From positions 20,277,245 to 20,341,244 of the forward strand of contig NC_049982.1 in assembly GCF_000003815.2 (NCBI RefSeq): 64,000 bases of DNA. The letters run 5' to 3'. The notes beneath the pieces were generated by a model. The model did no database searches. It was given only the letters and a program-made list of their open reading frames with translations, and was not told where the DNA came from. The DNA comes from Branchiostoma floridae (Eukaryota > Chordata > Leptocardii > Amphioxiformes > Branchiostomatidae). Positions 21,922-37,020 of this stretch are shown here, piece after piece. The position numbers were made by a program, and so were the translations under genes. How positions within the stretch are numbered: the first letter of the stretch is position 1; every line of letters starts with the position of its first letter.

Positions 21922-24911
21922 TGTCCAAGGAATTGTGTTTATTGTAACAATCTATCAATGTGTTATATCACAGATAAAGGAGAGAGAGATTTGATTGTTC
22001 AAGAGTCTGAGCTTTAAGCAAACGACAATTGTATCCAATGTACATGTACTGTTTTGCACCACAAGTCAGTGAATGCTGTATATATACCACTTTGTGCAGA
22101 AATGTATGTACAGGTGATGTAAACATGTGTTTTGTAAGAGTTCAGTGCTGGCAATCCTAGAGAAACCTTCATCAGGGACAGATTCGTCTGTGTTGTTGGG
22201 GCAAGGCTGTTAGAAAAAAAGTGCCAGACTGAGATGAGGGTTTGTTTTCTTTGTGCCATTTCATGCATACCATTGTCTTGATTAGTCTGGGCACTGTCCT
22301 AGTTAGTTAAGCATAGTTCCTGTTATACTTCCCATACCGGTAAACTAGCTAGGATGGCCTCCTGGCTAGATCTAGATACTGAATAGTTACTCAAAATCAG
22401 TTTGGAGTTGGGAAAGATTTAGTCTTTGTTTCCTTAGTTTTATGTCTTCAAAAGAAATACTAGTACCAGTATTTACATGTACAAATGATGCTGACTATGA
22501 CACTGGGGCCATTGTTGAAGACAGTTTTATTTAACATTAGTTCACCTTTATCCACTGAGTGACCTTTATCTGTTGTTTTTGAGCACAGGGTAGTCAATGG
22601 ACGGTCATTTCAAATTGCAATATTTCAGAACATAGAAGTAATTTTCAAAATATTTTACCTTATTTTGACTTGATATCCCTAAATACCATTTCTAAGAATA
22701 ACAAATATAGGTTACACCGCAGATTTAGGTGATCTAGCGTTATTCATGTTTTGTTTCTTTTAGTTTTATCTAAGAGGTACATTTGTGCATAATAGTTACT
22801 TGTTTTATAAGTGTTCTATCCAAAATTAGGATACTTTTTAGCTATTCAATATGCTATGTGTAGCTTGTTTTTGTGTAGCTTGTTTTGTTTTGGAATTATG
22901 CTTTTGCTAGTAACTTATTTTACACGGTCATTGGAAAAGGACTTTCCAAGTTTTTATATTGTTTGGGATAGTCTTTGTAGATGGAACTTTTGTTGCTTTC
23001 AGAAGGGTGTGTTTAGAACAGACATGTTACTTCTCTGTATGGTTTCTCTCCATCTTTGGTAACACATAGCATACTACTCTGTGGTATCTGCAGCTTGTAT
23101 GTGGCATACGTATGTGATGTACGTAACATATATGTGTACTTTGTTTGTGGTCATTCCACTCTCTGAGAGACTTTTTGCCCTCTGAAATGTACCGTCTGTG
23201 ATGTTGCAATGTTGCATGGAAAACTTTGAGAGGTAAAATGTGAAATACAAAATGCATATTGTGCATATTTGTAACAAATGTGCGTCTGGTGGCTTTGATT
23301 AAGACATGAAGCATAAATCCAATCCAGCTGAATAGTATGTCCCAAAGACAGGATCCCCAAATGATCCATTCACCTGGCTGTAGACATGTCCATATACTAT
23401 TGGTACTTCACATAACAGCCTTACAAAGCAGCTCCCTACCAGTGCAATGGTCTGGGGAGAAAGACTATGAGAGTTGAGCACACCAGTAGACTAGCCCCCT
23501 AATGTAGTGCCCCAGGGGCTGTAGACAGTCAGATTGGCACTGCCTCAATGCACTGAAAAGCAAGGTATGGATTTTGACAAAGCAGCTCCAAACTGCGTTT
23601 TGGTAACTATAGTTTTAACTTTATGATCAACCATACAACCTAGGTAGCTTGCAATGAACATAGGTAGTGATTTTGCACATGATTAGAATGTCATTTATGA
23701 AAGGGCAAATCACAAGTCTTGAAAATTGATAGTATGTCAGGGCATCAAGATGTTGTACATTGTGCTTTTTATGCAAAAAGACACTACAGGACGAAATAAT
23801 AATCATCCACAGATGTGTTATTATATATCACTCAGTGGAAAATTTTCAGCACGAAGCATAGGGATAAATCAGTCATCTGGATGTGTCAGCTTTAATAGGG
23901 TAGTCTCAGAAGTTCATACTAATTTCTAAACAAACTGCCGTCATTTTAAAAAGTTTTGAGATGAAACATTCCAAAAACGAAATCAAGGTACACGTGCGTG
24001 CCCAAATACTGTCTAGTTCTTGTGAAAACAATCGTTGTTTTTGCAAATCTGCTGGAAATGAAATTGTTCAGCGACATATTACTTGGTGCAAAATCAAAGG
24101 ACTAAAGATTGATGTCTTAGCGGTATTCTTAGTGCCAGGAAAGATAGTCTCCAAGCAGACCCTACGGTACCTTAGAAATAGTATCAAAGCTGGCCAGGGA
24201 CTTGGTATACTCCCTTAGCCGGCTATCTCCCTTTGGCCGGCTATACTCCTTTGCCAGCTTTGATACTATTTCTAAGGCACCGTAGGGTCTGCTTGGAGAC
24301 TAAGGAAAGAAACGAGATTGAAGGTTTTAACTACAAGAACAACGGGAAATCCTGATATGAAGCTTTAATTCTGTGTCTGACACTAGAAATAATTTGAAAT
24401 ATTGGTGCTTGGTTCCTGAACAAAACAAAGCATTTTAGCATGGCTATACAAGTATTAACGATATTGTTTTTCTCACATAGTATAAATGTTTTGAGATATC
24501 CACGCCTTAATGTTTCGAACTCATGGTCAGTCTTTGCTGTCTAGATCAGGTGACGTTAGTAGAGACTTAAACATATAACGTCCTTCAATGGTTAAACCTA
24601 CTATACAGCCACGCTGCACGTGTTTTCTCGTGTGTCTGGGATTTACACCGATTTAATCTGGGCTAGCGCTCCTCCGTGACGGAAATAAAATCAGGGCACA
24701 CTTCAACCATAAAAGCTCCTTGCTTCAACAAAGTCGTCATTTGTCTGCCACTCGACTCCGTGTTGGTGCCCAGACTTGAGCTTCAGGGAAAGTGCTACTC
24801 AGTATAAACGGCGTTTATTTTTAACGGTGTTCAGTAGAAAAGTCTTCGGAAATTAAATTATAGCTTGAAAGTCGTGTACCTGGGCTTGCAATCTACCGAA
24901 GAAGAGCAACC
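21922..24911. other. PLCE1 3' UTR and intergenic region
   Basis: No open frame here has domain content. The first several hundred bases are presumably PLCE1 3' UTR; I could not place a convincing AATAAA. 24100-24400 holds the second copy of the dispersed repeat with the foldback insertion. About 24600-24911 is the likely promoter and leader of the LRR gene, with TATA-like ATAAAAG at about 24711 and GTATAAACG at about 24802. Confidence 0.6.
24145..24302. mobile_element. 158-bp hairpin MITE with 8-bp target duplication
   Basis: Arms 24145-24196 and 24252-24302 are inverted copies over about 50 bp with a single mismatch in the aligned part, starting TAGTCTCCAAGCAGACCC and ending GGAGACTA. The element is flanked by AGGAAAGA at 24137-24144 and 24303-24310. 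The related repeat at 21243 carries the unoccupied site, proving the insertion boundaries. An 8-bp duplication is typical of hAT elements. The centre has two GCCGGCTAT units. No coding. Confidence 0.9.
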
Positions 24912-27065
24912 ATGAAGCGGGCTGCCTGTTGGCTTCTCTTCATCTGCTTTGTTTTTGGCCAGGCCTCCTCCAACCCTGCCCGCCCGCTCCCGGCCGGGTG
25001 CACATCGCGAGCATGGAGCGCCTGCATGGCCGACAACATCAAGGTTCGTGCCGATTTCTTCTTTGACGACTTCAACAAAACTTGCACATTTTGCGAAAAA
25101 CAAAACGGTGGTCCTAGTAACCTTACGTCCTTGCCACTGCTAGAACACGTACCCTTCCCGCCTGCACAGTGGATCGCCCTGCGAGGCCTTCACGTCGGAA
25201 ATCTGTCAACGAAACTCCTAGAAACATTCAATCCGCCCTCCTTGGTGATCCTTGCTTTGATACACGCAGAAATAAGTACGATCGAAAACAAAGTATTCGC
25301 CGACTTTCCACGCTTACAATCAGTGCATTTAGATTATAACGTCTTGCCTCTGCTGAAACGGGCTTGGTTCACTGGTTTCCAAAGCTCAAATAAATTGACT
25401 GTAGACTTATCATTTTCCAATAACCGCATCGCCACACTAGAACGCGGGTGTTTTGAAGAAACCCCGTATCTTGAAATGTTAGATTTGTCATGGAATTTGT
25501 TGTCTGAAGTGGCAAGTGGATGGTTCCGAGGGCTTTCCTGCCTACACACACTCGTCCTGAATAACAACAAAATTGAAGTCATTTCAGAAAGTGCGTTTGA
25601 TTCCCTTGTCGAACTACGAGTCCTTAACTTAACTCGGAACTCCCTGGCGTGTTTAAGCAAGAGAACACTTTCGGGGGTTATTGCACCGAAATTCACCATG
25701 GTAGGGGGACAACTGCTTACAGAACAAGACAGCTTGAACCGTGAGATAGACTGGAACCTAACAGTGAACAATACTAATTTTCCTTGGAGAAAACAGGAGG
25801 TTCGCTTTCGCCTGGACAATTTGGAATTTCGTCTGACATATTCACTGACAAAAGAATTCCACCTCAAATGGGATACCGCAGAGAATAGGCGAATTTACAA
25901 TCGTGGAGAAGTTGAATTCACACCGCTTACGTTTGGTCCCATGCACATCCGAGCTCCGTTTGTCATGGCGATTGCCATGGGAAAACGAGAAAACCACGCG
26001 AAATCGACTATGTACAACCTGTGTGGCACAGCTTGGGGCAGACGAGATGGTATAGTCGTGGCTCTGAAAGGCGGCGCGTCCTTGCAGCTAGTGGGTATAG
26101 ACCCTACCAAATTGTTGAATGACAATGGCAGCATTGCCTTGGTGTCTAGCTACGACTTAACTCTAGTGAGCAAACAGTCAAACGGCCCAGCCACTGACCA
26201 GTTTAAAGGAGAGCCTCGTATGAAAAATATCTCTTGTTTTGTATTTCATAGAGACGGGGGCCTTTTCATTCCGAACACTTTTAGAGGCGTTGAAGTAGAA
26301 GTTGATTCGGAATGCCACCTTACGAAAGACATCCCAAATGCAGAACTCACAACCACACCGCCCAACTACCAGACCGCAGACTCTAGGTCTACTGCTTCTG
26401 AAAACCCTGAGTTTACCGATGTTACACTGTTGTCCAACTTGGTAGAAAACAGACTCAGTCCCAACAAAACGTTTCAGCCGAACATAACATTGCCAACTCG
26501 CGATCCACCCAACAAAACGTTTCAGCCGAACATAACATTGCCAACTCGCGATCCAGACCAAACGGTTCTTATAACCGTTATCGTTTTGTCAAGCGCGTTG
26601 CTCACATTTCCACCGCTGATCTTATTCCGGGCGATCATCTGGAACAAGAACAGAAATACTGCTCAAAACGCCCGAGATACTGGCATCCGGCTGCATCTTG
26701 CCCAATCAACGATCTGTGCAACTAGTCTTATTGGTAACCCGATGTACAACAGATCCGACCAAAGTAGTGAACTGCACGGCACGAATGTAGATGTAGCAGG
26801 TGCGGCTCAAGTGCCGCAACTTGCCCAGTCAGCTATCTGTGTAGCGAGTCTCATAAACAACCCGCGGTACCAAAGGTCCGACCTAGCGGTCCGCCCTCCC
26901 GACATTAACGGGAGGGATGAGACAGCTTCCATGCACTCGTACATGGAAATAAATGACGAGGACATATATGATCCCTCTGAAACCCACACTTACTCCGATA
27001 TCAAGGACGAAGATGTCAATGATAATCCTAACGATGCAATTTATGAGAACAGCGAAGTAAACTAA
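24912..27065 (+). CDS. single-exon leucine-rich repeat transmembrane receptor, 717 aa
   Basis: Probable cell-surface receptor. Start ATG at 24912 in a good context (CAACCATGA) opens with a signal peptide (KRAACWLLFICFVFGQASS). A Cys cluster follows (about residues 34-60), then about six LRRs (residues 89-252, motifs LDLSWNLLSEV, LVLNNNKIEVI, LNLTRNSLACL). A roughly 250-residue ectodomain without recognised fold has many N-x-S/T sites. An exact 16-residue duplication is at 517-548, and the membrane span is 552-577 (VLITVIVLSSALLTFPPLIL). The 140-residue cytosolic tail holds a repeated block with NPMY (609-612) and NPRY (650-653), then YMEI (677), YDPS (686), YSDI (694) and YENS (711). No Ig or TIR domain, so it is neither a Toll receptor nor a standard LRR-Ig protein. 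Orthology unknown. Confidence 0.9.
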   Translation: MKRAACWLLFICFVFGQASSNPARPLPAGCTSRAWSACMADNIKVRADFFFDDFNKTCTFCEKQNGGPSNLTSLPLLEHVPFPPAQWIALRGLHVGNLSTKLLETFNPPSLVILALIHAEISTIENKVFADFPRLQSVHLDYNVLPLLKRAWFTGFQSSNKLTVDLSFSNNRIATLERGCFEETPYLEMLDLSWNLLSEVASGWFRGLSCLHTLVLNNNKIEVISESAFDSLVELRVLNLTRNSLACLSKRTLSGVIAPKFTMVGGQLLTEQDSLNREIDWNLTVNNTNFPWRKQEVRFRLDNLEFRLTYSLTKEFHLKWDTAENRRIYNRGEVEFTPLTFGPMHIRAPFVMAIAMGKRENHAKSTMYNLCGTAWGRRDGIVVALKGGASLQLVGIDPTKLLNDNGSIALVSSYDLTLVSKQSNGPATDQFKGEPRMKNISCFVFHRDGGLFIPNTFRGVEVEVDSECHLTKDIPNAELTTTPPNYQTADSRSTASENPEFTDVTLLSNLVENRLSPNKTFQPNITLPTRDPPNKTFQPNITLPTRDPDQTVLITVIVLSSALLTFPPLILFRAIIWNKNRNTAQNARDTGIRLHLAQSTICATSLIGNPMYNRSDQSSELHGTNVDVAGAAQVPQLAQSAICVASLINNPRYQRSDLAVRPPDINGRDETASMHSYMEINDEDIYDPSETHTYSDIKDEDVNDNPNDAIYENSEVN
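26460..26555 (+). repeat. exact 48-bp in-frame tandem duplication in LRR receptor stalk
   Basis: 26460-26507 and 26508-26555 are identical. Each encodes 16 residues containing two N-glycosylation sequons (NKT and NIT) and a Pro-rich end, immediately before the membrane span. The duplication lengthens the glycosylated stalk without disturbing the frame. Confidence 0.95.
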
Positions 27066-27289
27066 GAGGAACAAAACATGTCAAAAACTTTCGGGCCAGC
27101 CAAAAGAACGGGCACAAATAGCTGGAATGCAGTAAGAATGTCTGGAACACACTACGAATTGCCAGGAATAGAAAAGAATTTTCATTCCGACGGCATTCCG
27201 GCTGATTCTTGCTCTCGTGTGAAGGGGCTTTAGCGGGGGTTCTATAAACTTGTAAAACAGTATACGCTAGGAAGAGGTACATGTACTTT

Positions 27290-27336
27290 AATAAATAGAA
27301 CTAGTTAATTTTTAGCTGCGCTCTGCAATAAATAAA
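27290..27336 (+). terminator. polyadenylation signals of the LRR receptor gene
   Basis: AATAAA occurs at 27290-27295 and twice in overlap at 27327-27336, about 225-270 bp after the stop codon. These are the first canonical signals downstream of the gene on the + strand. Confidence 0.6.
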
Positions 27337-28971
27337 GGCAGAATTTGCGCTCAGCCTCTTGAAGTAGAAAAGGGTCGCTACAAGAGATTACCAGTGTGCG
27401 AAAGAATTTGTAAATACTGTGTATCTAAAGCAGTGGAGGACGAAACACATTTTATTTCCAAGAGTTCACTTAATCAAACCGAAAGAATGTTTAGAGAAGT
27501 CACAATGACATTTGGCCTGCTTCAAAAAAACATCAAGCCCAATCGTGTGTGCAGTTTGTTTTCTTGTTGAAAAACGCATACCAATGTCATAGATTTCCAC
27601 TGTCAATTACAATGTAAAAGAAGAATATGTGAAATATCACAAAATGAAGAATCTATTGATAAGTATACCATGTGTGTTCAGTCATTTGTTTAACTTCCCT
27701 GACCTCTTAGCTTCCATAATGAAGGCAATTATTTGGGGGCAAAATTTATTTGCATGCTCACATCAGTTCAAGATTGTCAGAAGATGTCATCATATAATCA
27801 ATCAATCTGGCCTTAAGTGTGAAAACAAGAACAAGAGACACAAGAACACATGTTCTGGTAAAATATTTCTTGTAATACATAGAGTAACAAGCAAAGATTA
27901 ACATCAGATGTGGTCAGGGTCATTAACCTATACATATAAAGTGTGAAATTCCAGCATTTGCACATGAAATATACAAAATTACAATATGTTGGTAGTATAA
28001 TATAGAAGCCATACTTGAACAATTGTTGTAAAAAGGCAAAACAACACAATAAAGAAGATTCTACCTAAGTGTTAGCAATATTCTAATTGTGTGTATTTCC
28101 CAAGACAATTTGGCTTACAAAATCTAACTTCTTTTTGTTGTCATATCATCATGTAAGTTGCTAACATATCAAATAACTTTCCATTATACATGTTCACCAC
28201 TACTGATGCCCCAGTATTCATGATCAATGGCTGAGTCTCAGCAACTGTCTTCTAACTCTTACAAAATCCACATCCTTCCTTTGTCAGCACATATAATCTC
28301 ACACCCTCTAACAGTACAATGGGTTCCTTGTTAGTATGGGTCAGTATTGCAAAACACTTGGAATACATCATGAAAAAAACATTTCATGCATGACTTTATA
28401 TGAAGTGTAACAAATGGAAGCACAAAGACCAGGGCAAACTTTGAACGACCAGCAATGTTCACTTGAGTAAATGTTGTATGCTCACAAAGACATAATAATA
28501 TGCTAATGATTTGCAAAGATAAATCTATGTTTGCATATTCTGACATATTCATATACTGAAGAGTACAATGAGTTGTAAGTACAACATAACATACATCATC
28601 AAACACAATGGATCTGTAGTTTCAAAATGAATTAAACAGAGGGATGCCTGCTTTGTCATCATACATTTACCTTCACATAACCCAATGATTAAGTACATCT
28701 TTGCTGACATCAATGAAGTGATGAACTGCACAGTGAGATTGTTTCATCATGAATGTACATTTTTTTATATGCTATAAAATCTTGAACTATATGTATATGC
28801 TATGACCAAACACAAAGTTCCTACCATTTTACATTCTAGACATAAACCTAAAGAAAAACATGATGAGTCAGTCCACAAGAACTTCTCTGCTCCAGTCCCT
28901 TATGCAGTGTATTGAAAGGGCCTGCCCCCCTCTCCCTCTGATGCACAACTTCAGATCCGCCCCATTTGTAG
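27337..28971. other. intergenic region between LRR gene and PCGF1
   Basis: No supported gene. AT-rich. 27688-27815 is a copy of a dispersed repeat also seen at 50346-50478. The part nearest 28971 is the PCGF1 3' UTR on the minus strand. Confidence 0.6.
27688..27815 (+). repeat. dispersed MITE-like repeat, copy 1
   Basis: Aligns with 50346-50478 on the same strand. Shared blocks are CTTCC-TG-CC, CATA-TGAAGGCAA, TTTGGGGG, AAATTTATT/AAACTTTATT, GATGTCATC and ATATAATCAA, ending in TGGCCT(T)AA. The GGCCTAA end resembles the right edge of the MITE at 4897-5262. No coding. Confidence 0.6.
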
Positions 28972-33046
<4,075 letters not shown>

Positions 33047-33150
33047 GGTTGTTATTTTCTTGTTCAAGATGAGAACTAAAGGACGAGGATAAAACCGCGT
33101 CAGGCTACAAACAGACGCGACGCAACGCGACGCCACCGGCCAACCCCCTT

Positions 33151-33172
33151 CCCGCCATCTTCATTACGTCAC
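33151..33172 (-). promoter_or_regulatory. PCGF1 promoter: CRE-like and YY1/E2F-like sites
   Basis: About 105-125 bp upstream of the PCGF1 start, the minus strand reads GTGACGTAAT (ATF/CREB-type, 33163-33172) and AGATGGCGGG (YY1-type overlapping an E2F-like GGCGGGAA, about 33151-33161). The surroundings are GC- and CpG-rich and have no TATA box, as in housekeeping promoters. Motif recognition by eye only. Confidence 0.5.
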
Positions 33173-33544
33173 GCTCGCATTGTCCTGTACTTTTGTAGTC
33201 TGTCGCTAGAGTGCGCGCTTGTCGTAGTGTGACGAGTTCAGGTTGTGGGTCAAGACTCAAGTCAAGGATGTTAAATTTTAACCTCCTTGGTCGAGTTCAT
33301 CTAACTTACCTATGCGTATTACGTGCTACATTAGTATTGGACAGGGTACATCTGAAGACCATGTTAACGTCCTCAAGGCTACATTGTATGCCTTTGGGTG
33401 GGTGTGTCTGTGAACAGCACAACTGGAAAGTTGTGGATGCATCTTTATGACATTTGGAGAGCAAGGAGGTTAAAAAGATAACCTACTTTCTGCATCACCC
33501 CTACACAGTCCTCAAACGCAAATAATTATAATTTGTTGAGAGCT

Positions 33545-36500
33545 GACACAATGAATGATTAGACTATTGCGCCTTGGTGGCTTTCTAAAACAGATGATTT
33601 CAATAGTAAACCATATAATTTTGAAGATGATAACCTGATCTTTAACCCCTTCATGCTCGACTCAGATAAGGAATCAAACTTCACTGACAGCTGGGATCCA
33701 GATGTAAACTTCTACGGAAACTTTTTAGATACAAATACGAATACCCCATGCGTTAACTACTCTGAAGATCAGTTTAACTCCATGTGCCTTAAGTCAGGCC
33801 ATAACACTAACGCTTTCTCAGCGTTGCACCTAAACATTAGAAGTCTCCCGCGAAATTTCGACAATTTTACCCACTATCTATCTACTCTAAATCATGACTT
33901 CTCTATTATAGGTTTATCTGAAACATGGCTAACTCAAAGTACTCTTCAACTGTATGATTTCCCAAACTATACCTCAGTACATCGTTGTAGATCGAACAGA
34001 GTTGGTGGTGGAGTATCTCTCTTTATACGCGGAAATCTTGAGTTTGTACAAAGGGACGATTTAACTATACATTCGCATGAGGGAAATGTGGAGTCCATTT
34101 TTATTGAACTTCCAGTGTCTTCCTCTCCTACTCGTAAGAATATGATATTAGGATGTGTATACCGACCGCCTGACACGGATATTAAGGACTTTACTAGTCA
34201 TCTTGCGCTAACACTGGATACAATAAGTAAGGAAGGTAAAACATGTTTTCTTCTTGGCGATTTCAATATAGACTTACTAAAAAATGAAAGACATACTCTA
34301 ACGACAGATTTTTTAAATATGTTATTCTCGTGTTGTATGTATCCCACAATCACCAAACCAACAAGAATAACTGACAAATCTGCGACCCTAATCGATAATA
34401 TATTAACAAACTCCTTATCTGAATCCTATACTTCTGGCACTCTTGTAACAGATATTTCGGACCATTTACCTATATTTTACATAATGAAATGTAAATCCGA
34501 TGTGAGTAAAACTAACAGTACAAAACGACGTTTGCGCAAATTTACTAGTTCCAATATCACTAAATTCAAAAACCAATTAGCGGATGTAACATGGGACAAA
34601 TTATACAATTACTCTAACACAAATGATGCCTACAGTCATTTTATTCAAGTCATTACTTCTCTGTTTGAAGAATGTTTCCCGATTGTTACTCACTCCGAGC
34701 GTAATGTAGAAAAGAACAAACCCTGGTTCACTCCTGCGCTTCATAAATCGTCCATCAAGAAAAACAAGTTATACAAAAAATATGTAAGGAATCCAAATCC
34801 AACTTCTTTCCAGACATATAAAACTTACAGAAATAAATTCAACACATTAATTCGCTTATCTAAAAGGAATCACTATCACAAAAATTCAAGGAGACAACAG
34901 ATAACATAAGAACCACATGGAAATTGATAAACGAGCTTCTTAATAAAAAAAAGAAATCGAATGTTCTTCCTAGCAAACTCTGTGACGACACATATGAAAT
35001 ATCAAACCCACAAGACATTGTAGATGCCTTCAATAGCTTTTTTGTTAGTATTGGACCCTCATTAGCTAAAAAGATCGACAAGACTGACTGTTCTCCTCTA
35101 TCTTTCATTAACAATGTCTACCCATCTTATAGCTTCTTTGAAACACCCACTGCATCCGAAGTCCAGAATATTATTTGTAATCTTAAGAACTCTGCTCCTG
35201 GTAATGATGAATTAAGCACCTCCTTAATAAAACAAGTCAGCAGCTCAATACTAGAGCCCCTCACGTATATATTAAAATTGTCCTTGGAAACTGGTATGGT
35301 CCCAAATGATTTAAAGATAGCCAAAGTCATACCGCTTTTCAAATCGGGAAACACCTGTTTACTGTCAAATTACCGCCCCATATCAGTTTTGCCGGTATTT
35401 TCAAAAGTCCTAGAGAAATTAGTATACAAGAGAATTCTACAGCACTTAGAAGATAACAACATTCTCCATGAACACCAATATGGCTTCCGTAAACACCATT
35501 CAACATATATGACACTTTTGAAATTAGTAGATAAAATTACCTCGGCCATAGAAAAGAATGAATTCACCATTGGTGTGTTTCTGGACTTGTCGAAAGCATT
35601 CGACACCGTGAACCATAAAATTCTACTAGAAAAACTTAACTGCTATGGCTTTCAAGGATATGTTTTCACATGGCTAAAAGACTATTTATCTAACAGAAAA
35701 CAGTATGTTTCCAATAATACCTACTCCTCAGATACAAGATCAATTTCCTGTGGCGTCCCTCAAGGTTCTATACTTGGTCCTCTATTATTTCTCATATATA
35801 TCAACGATTTGGCTTATGTATCTGATGAGCTATATGCACTACTATTTGCAGATGATACTAACTTGTTTTCATCACATTCTGACCTTGATATATTAGTCAG
35901 TAAAATGAATAGAGAATTAGACAAAGTAAACAAATGGTTCCAAATTAACAAATTATTCTTAAATGTCAAGAAAACAAATTTCATTATTTTTGCAGGGAAG
36001 AAAAAATACAATAAGGAAAATGTTAAAATAGCTATTAATAACACACCAATTAATCAAGTTACGCACACGTGTTTCTTAGGTGTCACCATTGATGACAAAC
36101 GTACCTGGAAAAAACATATTGACCTTATTTGCAAAAAAATCTATAAAAACATAGGTATTGTCAGAAAAATCGCAACGCTACTATCTTCTAAAACATATAT
36201 GATATTATACTATAGTTTACTATATCCCTATCTTGCATATTGTAACATCGTATGGGCGAGTACGTACTCCACATCACTTAAACCTCTACTTCTTCTGCAG
36301 AAACGCTTCGTCCGAATAGTCTCAAATGTGTCGTATACATTCCCTTCTGCATCTTTGTTTCGTAATTTAAAAGTATTAACTATATATGATATAAACAAAC
36401 TGCAAAGTTGCCTTTTTGTTCACAAAACAATTAATAGTTCTTGTATACCTAAGCAATTCCAGAACCTTTTCCATCACAATTCAGACCACCATCATTACAA

Positions 36501-37020
36501 TACTAGACAGTCTAACCATTTAAAACAGATACAAGTAAAAACACAACAAAGAAAGTTTTCCATGTTGTTCAAGTGTCCGCAAATCTGGAATAGTTTAAGT
36601 GAAACCTTACATCTTTGTCATTCACAACCCATCTTCAAAAACCTGTTAAAAAAGTCATTATTAGATAATCAAACATTTAATTAATCTCCCATTCATTGTC
36701 AGTTGTTACATTTCTTTCAATGTTATATTCTTATTACATCATTTCATTCATTTTGCCGTTATGATATTGCATTAGTTATCAATTATTGAACTATTATGAT
36801 TTATTTCCATTTTGTTAATTGATATAATTCTTTTGGTTACATTATTGTCCAATGTATAATTTTTACACGTCTATTCAATCTTGTGACTTTGGAGGAAGAC
36901 TTTGTACAAGCCACGAGGCTTTTTTCTTCCCCCCTGCACGTACTTTCTTCCTTTAACTTGTTTTATGTTAACTTTTTAAAGATTGTGCAAAATAAATAAA
37001 GTCAAAAGTAAAGTCAAAGT
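33545..37020 (+). mobile_element. non-LTR retrotransposon (CR1/Jockey-like LINE), frameshifted
   Basis: The first open frame (33653-34909, open somewhat further upstream without ATG) is an APE-type endonuclease, with LNIRSLPRNFDNF, GLSETWL, GGGVSLFIR, LLGDFNIDLL and ISDHLPIFY. The second (34924-36684) is the reverse transcriptase, with PISVLPVFSKVLEKL, FLDLSKAFDTVNH, GVPQGSILGPLLF and the catalytic FADDTN (Asp pair 35851-35856). The C-terminal YNTRQSN and QIWNSL motifs are typical of CR1/Daphne/Rex-type LINEs. The frames are out of register by one base near the A-run 34880-34884, so the single polyprotein is broken once. The 3' end has AATAAA and GTCAAA-type short repeats (36990-37020). The 5' end is approximate. 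Confidence 0.9.

Noticed and set aside
25334-25867. 177-codon open frame on the minus strand under the LRR gene
   Set aside because: Antisense shadow of the LRR coding sequence; no domain, no start context, and peptide composition is that of complemented codons.
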